Shown here: in pieces, positions 53,386-64,000 of the stretch
How positions within the stretch are numbered: position 1 is the first letter of the stretch
Layout: every line of letters begins with the position of its first letter
Notes under the pieces: generated by a model
What the model saw: the letters and a program-made list of their open reading frames with translations, nothing else
Databases searched by the model: none
What the model was told of the DNA's origin: nothing
NCBI RefSeq assembly: GCF_963678635.1
Contig: NC_087064.1
Span: forward strand, 68,996,123-69,060,122
Reading direction: 5' to 3'
DNA: 64,000 bases
From: Symsagittifera roscoffensis
Lineage: Eukaryota; Xenacoelomorpha; Acoela; Convolutidae
Translations under genes and position numbers: made by a program

Positions 53386-56300
53386 ATGTCTGTCGACGGT
53401 AACATTAGTTCAGAAACTGTCAACTCTGACCCCCCTCGGGGCGGGGTTGTAATCCGGGGTGGGGACAGTTTGGCAGCTGTGTGTGGGGTGAATGCGTCTA
53501 AAAGGAGGAGGGTGGAGCATCACTCGTTCGGGGAGGGGGACTGTAGTTGGAGGGTGGAGGCCAGTCAGGGTCTGATGACCGACAGCAAGCAGACTGACAT
53601 GTACGGTAGAATGTCACTCTACTTGATAAAAAGCTAATGAAAGAAATATTTGAAATCTAAGCATAGCTTTTTCAAAAACTAAAAATATTGTCTACTTTTT
53701 TGAATTAAAGGGCAAAAAATGGCGAATTTTTGTTCAGTAATGACAGGTTTTTCTTGAAAAAATGTCAAATTACTGGGGAATTTATTGTTTAAACTGTTCA
53801 ACCTTATTTTTTAACCTATATTCGCACACAATGGACAAAGAGTTTGTTCTATTGTAATTCAACTAATGAATGAAGAAAAGTTAAATCATCCCGCGTTTTA
53901 AGCTTTCGTTTTCAAATATGACTATCCTCATATATTACGATAACTGGATACTGGGATTTAGGAATTTTGGAATTTAATTAGCAAATCGTTTGAAATGTTT
54001 AGGCTGGTTGAGGAGCTAGGACTGCCCCAGATGCCAGAGATGGTGTTTCTGGACAACACAGTGTCTCTTAGTTTCAAAGGTGAAGAAAGGATCCGGTTTT
54101 CAGCCAAAGATGCCCTGGCAACAGTTAGTCTCATTCCAGATCCTAATGTGAAAGTAGCAGCCACAAGTAAATGGAGAGAAGCCAGGTTAGATTAGACCAG
54201 AATACGATTTAAACAAACTCGCAGACGTTACAAATGGTTAAAAATAAATATGATCTGGATTGATTCATTTTTTCATCGTGTCGGGGACTAGAAAAGATAG
54301 GCCACATTACAGAGTCCAGATGTCAGGAAAAGTGCAAAAAATTTATTTGAATGGTTAACCTCAATACTCTCTTATGGGCTCATAATTTTAAGTATATATA
54401 TAATATGCAGTAGCTGATTTAGGGGGAGGGCGGGAGGCGGCCTCTTCTCCTTCCCCCTCTCAGGGATTCGACTCCTGCCGATCCAAGGGGTCCCCCTTTG
54501 TACTATTTTGAGATATCTTTTGTTTCGTGAGGTCAAAGTTTTCCATAAAGCGCCTAAAACGCTTTTTATGGCCTGTTTTTTTTTTTTTTTAAACTTGCCT
54601 GCGGCGCAGAAAATTTGGTAAACATGGGGTCTTTATAGTGATTTAGGAGAGCTCAGAAAATCAATTCGGTCGACCTAAAAAAAGGTCGACAAAATTTTAG
54701 ATTTTTTTTTTGAAAATCCGCCCCCTTTAAGAAGGAGATTGTTCACTTGGTTAAAAGTAAAATTTTTCTGCCAATCAGATTTAAGCATAGTATATGCAGG
54801 CTTTACGGCTTGAATTTTTTTTTTTCAGTTAGATTTTTTGTGGATGGGGAGAGATTGTTCACTTGGTCTATTCAGGGGGGAGATTGTTCACATGGGTCAG
54901 TTGTTTCCACCAGTGACATCTATTATGAGTTCGTGTTTTCAGGAAAGACAGTGAGTACATAGATAGGGAGACATTGAAGTTCGACTGGACCTTCACACCA
55001 GACTACTCTGGCACCTTCTCCAATATACCACCTCACAAGGCAAGTAAACGAAAAGTTTTTCAAGCTCTCATTTTAATCTTTGCCATATTTGATATCGACG
55101 CTTTTTCCTTGGTTACGGGCAGGAACGGATTAAGATGGGGGGACCCTCATCAACCAAAAGGTCCACCTTTGGTATGATTTTAGGACCACCACTTTTTGGC
55201 GACGAACCCTAAAATTTTTTAAAGGCGTTATGGCGCTAATTTATACTAAATTTGCTAAATCTGCTTGCTGATGTTTGACCGCTGTCTCAGAACTATCAGC
55301 ATGATTGCCGCCTTTGCTAAAATACGAGTCGAGAAAAAATTGCGTTAAAATACCGTCGGCGCATGAGTTATTCGAGATTTTATTGAGACTTGACTCAAAT
55401 TTGAGACTAATTTTGGCGTACCTTTGACTAGTTTTGGCGTGTCTTGGCATACATGAAGAAATTGCACTGTATTATATCAGGTAAAATTGTAGCCAACTTT
55501 TTGCTGTTATCATTTTTTGTATAATTTCAAGCTATTTTGAGAAAACGTGTTTAAATTTTCAAATTTTTTTCGGTAATTTTAAGTACGCGCTTGACAAATA
55601 CCACAATCAGAGATCGAAGTTTTTCGTGTGAACAGTCTTGATGGATCATCTGGATGGTAAAAGTGATGATGATTTAGATCAGAGACGTGGAGCATGAGTG
55701 GGAAGTGATCAATGTGGAGAAGTTGACCAGAAGAGACCCCATCCTCTTCTTCCAAGACCTCATTCTGTTCGAAGACGAGTTGTCGGACAACGGCTGCGCC
55801 ATGCTCAATGTCAAACTCAGAGCCATGAAGACATGCTTCCTTCTCTTACTCAGGTAGAAAACAGTTCTTGGACTGCTTCGAAAAATACATTTCTTCAAAG
55901 GTAACAGGTTGAAAACAGTTCTTGAATTGCTTCGATAAGTAAATAAGGCGAATAAGTAGCAACAAATTACTGTTCATTTATCTATACTCCAAATGAATAA
56001 TGCTTCGTGGTTCTTTAAAACCGCGTAAAAGTATTTAAAAATATGTCCGGGGATACAATGAAAGTATTGTCTCCAATCTCTAGGCTATGAGTACACTTGC
56101 GAAGCTAGTGTATTAGTGCGAACCTTCTTTTTTTCCAACCTAAGTCGCAAATTCAGCTTTTTCATAACATGGGCTTTAACATTCGAATAGGTATAAATTA
56201 ACACAGTTGATGCATTTTCAATTTATCAAATGAACCGAAAAAAGCTGATTTGTTTCAAACAACATCACAATAATAAAAACTCGATTTCAGAAATTTTTAA

Positions 56301-58497
56301 CTCAATATATCTCGCAATAATGCATAATTTATACATAATGTTGCTTTATGCTTTGCGATTTGTAACATTCAAAGTTAGTGTGCATGCCTTCAGTTTTATA
56401 TTCCAAATTATTACTTGCAAAATTGAGTCTATTTGTATTTGGTGCCACTTTTGCTGAATGGCTTGGGAGTTTATTAGCATATGTAGCTGCTTTATTCGTG
56501 ACTAGTATTTGTCGGTTGTTAAGCTGGCTTGGATGAGGGGATTGCCTGACACTCAAAATCTGTAGATTGTGCAGTAGATCGCAGATTCCAATCCAACATG
56601 TAGCCGAGTTTTTGATAATTCGAGGCTTAATTCTACTTTTTTGTATTTCACATGATAGAGCTGCTTTTCGGTCGTGTTCTCACAAGTGTTTGCGTTCGCC
56701 TCTGTGTTGAAATTGTCATTTCAACAGAAAACAAGTTGTCTCATGTTTTCGAAGAATAGTTCTCTGGAAGAACTTATTACTGGTTTTCAGGGCGAATTTT
56801 CGAGACTGGTTTCATACTTTGATTCATACTGGCAATTAAGAAAAAATTTCAATAGTTGTATCACTGTGACCATTAATCAAAAGGCTTTCGCCTTATTGCA
56901 TTAAGAACCTAATTTTATTAAAAACAAAAAAGTAAAAAAAGTAGTTTTAGTAGTTGAAAAAGTTTTAGCTTAGAAAGATACATGTGGAAAAAGGAAACAA
57001 GATGAAGTTGAAAGCCATGAAAGTTGACTTAAAAACTGTAAAAACTACCCGAATGCATTTTTTTTCACTTTGTAGTCGGAACGCAAGGAGAAATAACTAA
57101 GTTTAAGGATAAGCTAGTCTAGACAGCCAATCTGGATTTAAGATCATTAAAGAAAAAAGAACATCATAAATGTGAGCTCAGTGCGCACTGGTGGTACTCT
57201 TCTCTTGTTTTATGTATATAGTTGAGCTCTTTTCCACAACCCCGATCCCACATTTGAATTTCAATTTCAAAATACTATTTTAACTTTGCCATAACTTTGC
57301 ATGGTGAACAAACTAACTCTTGTGAACAAGTTTGTTCTTCATACCTTACATCGTAACATCACGCATTTAGCCATAATAACACATAAAACACCTATGAATT
57401 GGGAGAAAGTGAGCTGAGGGGTGGTATATAGTCTATTGTTGTTATGCAGGTTCTACCTGCGTGTGGATGATGTGATGGTGCGAGTGATCGACTCAAGATT
57501 CTACACTGAGCCCAGCTGGAGTGTGATAGTTTGGGAACACACCAAAAGAGAGGCCTCCATTCCAGAACTCAGAGCACAGGTCCGATCCCTGTTATAGCAT
57601 TTTTTTTACACCTGGATCTACCCAATACTGGGCGTTCCTGGGGGAGATGGTTGTTATCCTTGCCCACCATAGGGATTGGGATTGGGAACCATCTGACCAG
57701 GAACGAAATGGGATCTCTTTTTTGCTTTACAAATCTTTTATTTACCAAACTTTGTGTCTTTTTTTGCCATACAAACCTTGAATACTTCATTTTTGGCATG
57801 TTAAGATTCATCGGCTGCTATTTTTCTGTTTTTGTATCCTCAATTAGAGCATGTGAACAAAGAACACAATTCGGCGCCTCTCGGATTAATTGTTTCTAAG
57901 CACAAGAGTTACTTTGGCATCAATGGTGCGTATGACAGAAAAGACTCCCTGGGTTATCTAATTATACGAACTATGTTGAGCTGAAGTGAGCACAAATTTA
58001 AATATGGGAAGAGGTCTTTTACTATTTTTGAAAGCGTGTTCAATTTAAACAGCGAGTACAAAGCATTTTTTCATGAGTTCATTAATAGGCCAAACTGTGC
58101 ACTGGATAAGCGCACAATTTGGTGTGTATGTCTCTGGAGTTCAGAGACAAGTCTTTAAACATGTTAGAATTTTGTCGGAACGATCAAAGAAAACGAAAGA
58201 ACAAAAGAGCGCGTCATTGTTGCGGAATCCGATTACAATTCACAAAATACACAGTTTGGCCTCGTAATGTTCAGTTTTGTAAAACCTTCAATTTTGAAAA
58301 AAAAAATAGAAAAAATGTGTAGTGTGAAACAAGTAATTCTGAAGCAGTTTTTGTAAATGCAGAAAAATTCATCCTTCATCCTGGGTATTTCAATTGTGTT
58401 TCAGGACATAGGCTACAGTGAGATCACAAGGCCAGACGAGATTTCTCCCAAGCTGACAGTGCTTAGTCAAAAGACACAAGTGATCGAACTAAACTGA
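53386..58497 (+). CDS. TIPRL: TIPRL/Tip41-like phosphatase regulator, six exons
   Basis: Exons: 53386-53600, 54003-54185, 54943-55039, 55678-55853, 57450-57579, 58405-58497. The sum is 894 nt, 297 aa, and all phases agree. Intron 3 has a GC donor (AAG|GCAAGT); the others are GT-AG. The protein matches Tip41/TIPRL in order: EELGLPQMPEMVFLDN, FDWTFTPDYSGTF, RRDPILFFQDLILFEDELSD, CFLLLLRFYLRVDDVMVRV and WEHTKREASIPELRA. Family members bind the catalytic subunits of PP2A, PP4 and PP6 and act in TOR and DNA-damage signalling in the cytoplasm and nucleus. The first 20 or so residues are poorly conserved and the C-terminus is short. Length is near the usual 270-300. An AATAAA at 58665 may be the poly-A signal but falls in a repeat. 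Confidence 0.93.
54420..55240. repeat. Two copies of the AGGGATTCGAC dispersed repeat, flanking TIPRL exon 3
   Basis: 54430-54740 and 55130-55240 match 33605-33960 in parts (GAGAGCTCAGAAAATCAATTCGGTCGAC; ACCCTAAAATTTTTTAAAGGCGTTATGGCGC). Exon 3 (54943-55039) lies between them and is not repeat. Confidence 0.6.
56092..56725. repeat. Hairpin-ended repeat element in TIPRL intron 4
   Basis: The left end ACACTTGCGAAGCTAGTGT (56093-56111) and TATTAGTGCGAACC and CCAACCTAAGTCGCAAAT match the copy at 51364. The right end GCGTTCGCCTCTGTGTTGAA (near 56697-56720) has the family tail but a reduced hairpin. Confidence 0.6.
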
Positions 58498-61400
58498 ATT
58501 GAAATGACTCAAATTAATTGCCAAATTAGTTGTGATACACCTCGTTATAAAACTCATGCTTCATTGAATACCCTGAATGAAATTGACTTTCTAAGTGTTT
58601 TCTCATTGATTGAAGATATTTAATGACAACCCTTACAATGCCTTTTTTCCAACTTAAGTCAGCAAATAAAAATGCTACTTTTGTTGGCACTTTTGAAGGT
58701 ACTACTTCTGGTGGTGTTTTTAAATCAGTAGGCTGCATTGGCAATATAATTACATTCGATTTGACATGTGATTTGTAATGAGTTTGATGCTTTTTAATCC
58801 TTTAGCTGAAGTGAAAAAAAGAGTAAAGCGTTCTTCAAGTGCAAAAGCCGCCTAAAAACGTGATTTTCTTTCACTTTCGAGATAGTTTAAAGTTTTCGAT
58901 TTCCCAGAGGAACAAAACAGTTATCTATTGGCCCAATTTTCTCTTTTTGAATTAGTTTTATAGGCTCATTTTGCTTATTGCTCGCCTTTCTGATCATCAA
59001 CTTTCTGGTTTAATCAAGGGTTTTACGAGGTTAATTAAGAAGACCAAATATGCTCCTCATCGCCTAAGTAGTTGACTTGCCAATTTTAGTAACAATAAGA
59101 GAATGCGAACAAAAGAGTTACTTGTAAAAACTCGCAGGTGAGGGAAAAGATTCGTATTATGAAAAACTTTCAGTCAAAAAATTTCTTGAAAATCAAGCTG
59201 ATTTAATTGATATCTTTTCTAAATTTATAATTTTCAAAATTATAAAAAAAAAACGTCTTTTTTGTTTCTTATAATTCAAGGAAACTTTTCGAACTTCTTT
59301 TGGCTATGGCTCTTGTTTGCATAGTTCGTGCCCGATAAAGTTTAAAAGCGAACTATTCTATTTTACGGACAAGACATTGGTTTTATACGCTTGCGATTAG
59401 CAATCGTTATCAAACAGGAATATAGACATTTTTTAGTTAACAATTCGCTTAACAAAATCAGTTGAATATTTTTTTTGCAGACATGCTCAATTTTAAGAAA
59501 TTTCAAATTTAACGACCGCATGCTAGGTTACAAATTTCACTATCGCATGCTTTTTTCTCTTAACATCTTGTGGTCAGGAGTTTGAGTCGTGGCCGGACCT
59601 TGATTTTTTAGGTATCAATGAAATTGAAAAAAAATCCGAGAAAAATGAAATGTTGGTTTTTAGTTTTTTTTGCTCAAGTTTTGTCGGCTAAATTGCCACA
59701 ATGGATTTTGCTAATGCTGTAGATAATTTCCTTGTGTTTGCAAGTGCAAGTGTTGTTCAGTATAATTTCAGGAGGACTTGGAACATTTGTTTAAAAAAAT
59801 TTCATAAATTCTTTTTTTTCGGTTCAAATGGTTTCAGCTCAAATATTGTTGGCTCAATTGCCACATTACTGTTTTTTTTTGTGCTGTAAACAATTTTTAT
59901 TTTAGTTGCAAGTGGAAGTGTTGTCCATTGTTGTTTAATGTGGGTATTTGAACTTTTTTTTATTAAAAATCATATTTTCGGCTCAACTTGTTTCTGGTCA
60001 AAGATTGTCGGCTTTGTTTCTTTTCGGAAATTTGATTCCGTTTTTGCTGTTTTAAATTTAAGTGTCTGGCATGTTTGCCTGAAATGCATTTCTATCGAGA
60101 CATATGAAGTTTTTATGACCTAGTTTTTAATTCTAAAAATTTCTTTTTTTTCCGGCTTTTCATGTTTTAATGTTTTTGTATCGCAAGTGGTGCAAAGATC
60201 TGCTTCGCTTCTGTATTAAAGATTGCTTTTCAATTTGAAGAAACAACTAAAACTACGCTCCTCAATATGTAGTCAAGTAATGGCAAACATATATAGCCTA
60301 AAGATAAGCAGAAAGATAAGCAGCACATGTAGTCAAGTAATGGCAAACATATATAGCCTAAAGATAAGGAGATGTAAAAAAGGTTTTTCCCTCCTTTCGC
60401 ATGTAGCTGCATAAGTTTTTAGGCGTAAAGAGTAATTTCATCAGTTTAATTATCAAGAACACATTTTTGCATTTGCATAATTAGTCCACGCGCCATTTTG
60501 AAAGCAATCGAATGGTGAACAAAACCCTCACATGTAAAAAAAAGTCGAGATGATTGTAAAATAAGAAAGCCCATAAAATTATCTTATTATTTTAAAAAAA
60601 GCTTGGCAACTATTTGTGGCAGACTAAAATTTGTCGCAATTAAGAAAGAGGAAAATTCTTTGCAAAGCAATTCAATTTTTAGGCTTAGTGTTTCTCCGAT
60701 ATTTTCCATCTCAAAGCCCACGCCCATTTATGCATGTCCGTTTGGTTGCTCACTTCTTGAAATGCAACCAATTGTCACCTGTGTCTAATTGTCGAGACAA
60801 TGCTTGGATCCGTAGAGAGTCTCTCCTCCAAGAGTCGACTTGATTCGATTTTGACTTGCCTCTGGACCTTTCAAAACGCGTTTTGTCTCCATTAGCTTGT
60901 CGCCAGAAATACTACCATCATTTGTCTGGTGCCAGAGGATGCATAAACTATTTTGTGTGTCATCAAAATGTCAACCAGGACAAACTCCGACAAAGTAATA
61001 TTTCATAGCATGTCTTTTGCGAGATCTTACTTTTCATTGTGTCCTAAAGCTTTTTTAATTTATTTTTCTCATCACTTTGTTTCAGATTTAAGCTTCATCG
61101 TCTCCAAAAAATTTTAGTCCCTCTGTAACGCGAGAGTTTTGCTATATGCTTTTTTGGTAGGAAAGAAACATTTCGATGAATGTTAAAACTTAAAACCATT
61201 TTGTTTCGTTTCTTCGTGAATGTTTTTAACATTTTCTCATTGTAACTGTTTGAGATCTCTGCTTTAAAATTGTCAGCTTAATTTTTTCTCGGAGAATATC
61301 AACATCCATGTTGTGAAACCCCTGTGTTTTTTTTCTCAGTGAATAGAAGTTGGCATTAGTTTCAGTGACCCGTGGAGGCAGATTGCATTGTCGCTCCAAT

Positions 61401-62215
61401 TGTTTATTTTAAACGCTGTCATTTTATATGACGCCAGACACATGCAGTATTTTGTAATCAAATAAAAGTATGTGCTACTTCTTCAAATAACAGTTCCTCG
61501 GAGTCTTTTTACTTATTCAACACAAAACAAATGAACAGCGAATCAAAAGTTAATTCTAGGTGTCGATCAATTTTTTTTTCAACGCATTTAATTATAACTA
61601 ATAAGATTCGTGTATTGCCTTTTATGATTTCCATATTTTGATATTGAGAAAGTTGGTAACGAAAAATTCTTTACTTCTGACCTGAAATACTTTATATCTT
61701 AACTTAATTTCCGTTTAGAAATTCTTTATGCAAAGTTTACATAAAGAAGGAATTTGATTAAAAAAATTTTCTCTCATTTCTGCTCAGAACTTAGTTACTT
61801 TTAGGCTATTTCTAGTTAGAAAATAAGTTTCCTCGTTTATCTTAATTGATAAACAATTTGGCTAACCACTAGGCCACATGACTTGACATTTGCGATTAAT
61901 GATGTCATCTAATGCACAGCAACACTCGTTATAACAAGCGTTAATTTGCATTGTTTGCTACGGCGTGAAGCATGTTTATCTCGTTGCGGTTGAGCAGTTC
62001 AATTATTTCTGTTTTTTTTTCTTTCCAGAAGATGTTTAATTCTGAACGGAAAAGCAATAAATCATTTCTCTGCGAAAGAACGAGAAGTTTTGGATTGATA
62101 AGCTAAAAAAAATTCTGTCAAGAAAAACAACCTCCGTTGGTTGCGCGTAGTTTTCCCAAGAGAACTTTGTTGTCCATTGTGATCCAAACTTTTTAGAAAA
62201 AAAAGTTAATTTGGG
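58498..62215. other. Intergenic DNA downstream of TIPRL; no gene seen
   Basis: AT-rich with short frames only. A decayed left end of the hairpin-element family lies at 58630-58690 and a right-end-like GCAAAGATCTGCTTCGCTTC at 60192. A 58-bp tandem duplication lies at 60266-60375. An antisense A-box-like TGGCCTAGTGGTTAGCCA (minus, 61880-61863) stands alone. Confidence 0.5.
60266..60375. repeat. Tandem duplication, 58-bp unit
   Basis: ATGTAGTCAAGTAATGGCAA ACATATATAGCCTAAAGATAAG occurs twice, starting at 60268 and 60327, with no mismatch seen over about 42 bases. It is a recent duplication. Confidence 0.8.
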
Positions 62216-62552
62216 TCAACCGTACAATCCCCCCCCCCCCAATCGATTAAGGGGAGAGAAAAATTGTGTTTTCCATGTTCTAACTCTGAGTATGGCTTAG
62301 ATTCGTTCAAAATTAACTGTTTTACTACAAAAATTGAAATAAAACATAAAATATGCATTTCATAACAAATAAAATGATAATAAATTTAGTTTTACCTTTT
62401 TTATGCGGGATTTTATTCTTATGTTAATTACACAAAATAATTTTTTTAAATAAATTCAATTTTTTAAAATAATATCGTTAATTTTGAAAGCATCTAGGCT
62501 ATACTTAAAATAAGATTATGAAAAATTCATATTTTCTCTCCCCTTAACCGAT

Positions 62553-62583
<31 letters not shown>

Positions 62584-62596
62584 ATTGTACGGTTGA
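62216..62596. mobile_element. Foldback/MITE-like element with poly-C/poly-G arms
   Basis: The left arm TCAACCGTACAATCC-C(n)-AATCGATTAAGGGGAGAGAA starts at 62216. The right arm is its inverse (TTCTCTCCCCTTAACCGATT-G(n)-GATTGTACGGTTGA) ending at 62596. The C run is 12 long (62229-62240) and the G run 29 (62555-62583). The arms are about 46 and 65 bp. No coding capacity. Confidence 0.75.
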
Positions 62597-63195
62597 ATCA
62601 AAGTAGTCAAAGAAAATCTGTATAAAATATGCATTTCATAACAAATAAAATTATAATAAAATTAGTTTTTACCTTTTTTTATGCGGGATTACATTATGTT
62701 AATTACACAAAAAAATTTTTTTTAAAAATTAAACTCAATTTTTTAAATAATATCGTTAATTTTGAAAGCATTTAGGTTATATGGGGGGCGAGGGGATTGT
62801 ACGGGTGAACCAAAGTAGCCAACCAGCAGCCAAACAAAATCTGTATAAAATATGCATTTCATAACAAATAAAATCATAATAAAATTAGTTTTTACATTTT
62901 TTTATGCGGGATTCTATTCTTATGTTAATTACTCAAAATAATTTCTTATCATAACAAAATCATAAAACGTACGGTTGAACCAAAGTAGCCAACCAGTAGC
63001 TAAACAGAATCTGTATAAAATATGCATTTCATAACAAATAAAATCATAATAAAATTAGTTTTTACATTTTTTTATGCGGGGTTACATTCTTATGTTAATT
63101 ACACGAAATAATTTTTTTAAATAAATTCAATTTTTTAAAAATATTATTGTTAATTTTGATATCGTTAATCTAGGCTATATGGGGGCGAGGGGACT
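62335..63195. repeat. Tandem array of about four 200-bp units
   Basis: ATATGCATTTCATAACAAAT AAAAT, TTTTTATGCGGGATT, TTATGTTAATTACAC, AATAATTTTTTTAAAT and ATATCGTTAATTTTGAAAGC recur from about 62350, 62625, 62850 and 63025, the last two separated by short copies. GTACGGTTGAACCAAAGTAGCC joins units. The first unit is the core of the foldback element, so the array looks like repeated copying of its interior and right arm. Confidence 0.75.
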
Positions 63196-64000
63196 GTACT
63201 TCTTGGTTTAACTTTAATTTTTTTAAAAAAAAACTTCAATTTCCTTTTCCTTACACAGGTGACCAAACAGAGTTAAAAGAAGATTCGATATCTGCAATTG
63301 TCCCCTCTTGGCCTCTAGTAAAGAATACCACATCTAAAAATAACTGAAACAACGTAAAGATATTTAAAAAAATTGGATTACAATTCATTTTTAATCGAAT
63401 ATTTTGAAATTTTTTGAGACCGACTATAAAAATCCAATCTAATCGATTATTCTCCATGAAATTCCAGTCCGGATAGGTACATGCGGAATCAGAAAAATTA
63501 AATTAAAATTCATTTTGTACACGGGAGAGTTGCACATCCTCAACCGAACGCCGAACATGAAAACCAACAAGAAATACATCAGAATTCTTTTCGTACAAAT
63601 GGTGATTTAAGTGGAGAATTTTAAATATAATTTATTGGCGTTTTCAAAAAACTTGCAACTTAAATGAGTTGCTTAGACTATATTCGCTTGAAATTTTCAG
63701 AATAAAAATTGAAGATAAAGCCGACATAGCTTTTTCCATGCCTAGACAAGAAAAAAATTCGAAAGATTTGCAAAAACGTAAAATAAAATAATCAGCTAGA
63801 AGGTTCCCTTGAAAACACTGATTGATACAAACCAAGGTTGACGGCGATATAGAATTGATTTCTATCACTGACTTTTATCATCACGAATTGACTTTTATCA
63901 TCACGTCATCACATCTTATAGATTTTATTCCTCATGATTGATTCCTAAGTTACCAATGAACTTGAAGTAAGCACGTAACACTATGCTGTTTAAAAGCGCA
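63196..64000. other. Right edge of window; nothing recognised
   Basis: AT-rich DNA with short open frames on both strands and no domain, repeat or splice pattern I can support. A short direct repeat GACTTTTATCATCACG occurs at 63870 and 63891. Confidence 0.4.

Noticed and set aside
57531-57899. Frame overlapping TIPRL exon 5
   Set aside because: Out of frame with the conserved protein and mostly intron.

Overview
The window is nuclear DNA from a metazoan, most likely an invertebrate; I cannot name the species. It is AT-rich and carries phase-coherent multi-exon genes with GT-AG and two GC-AG introns, Ty3/Gypsy LTR retrotransposon remains, an APE-type LINE and many short dispersed repeats. I saw no rRNA gene, no intact tRNA gene and no CRISPR array.

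Layout. Positions 1 to about 16,300 hold two head-to-tail, degenerate Ty3/Gypsy elements on the minus strand. Element A covers 1 to about 7,340: gag-protease runs off the left edge, with a 3 kb leader and a primer-binding site at 6558-6572. Element B covers 7,343 to about 16,300: gag, protease, RT, RNase H and a truncated integrase, a leader minisatellite and a primer-binding site at 15875-15889. B has lost both gag zinc knuckles and the middle of its reverse transcriptase.

From 17,210 to 49,041 on the plus strand lies a 13-exon gene for an ubinuclein/Hpc2-family protein (HIRA histone-chaperone subunit). I predict 1,550 aa, with every splice phase consistent. Its fourth intron is 16.6 kb. It contains a full-length LINE (21605-25439) bounded by a 14-bp target-site duplication and, on the opposite strand, two related genes of unknown function. 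Gene N1 is 35613-37391 (4 exons, 254 aa). Gene N2 is 25605-32132 and has three duplicated candidate last exons. N1 and N2 are the most novel protein-coding content here.

From 53,386 to 58,497 on the plus strand lies a complete six-exon gene for a TIPRL/Tip41 protein (297 aa), a PP2A-family phosphatase regulator. Introns and intergenic DNA are filled with short repeat families. These include elements bounded by paired short hairpins, some with tRNA-like internal boxes; MITEs with a GGCTCTTTTCC-type terminus; a long AT-rich repeat recurring in several introns; and a foldback element with poly-C/poly-G arms at 62216-62596. The two conserved host genes act in separate nuclear (histone H3.3 deposition) and signalling (PP2A/TOR) pathways; nothing in the sequence links them functionally.
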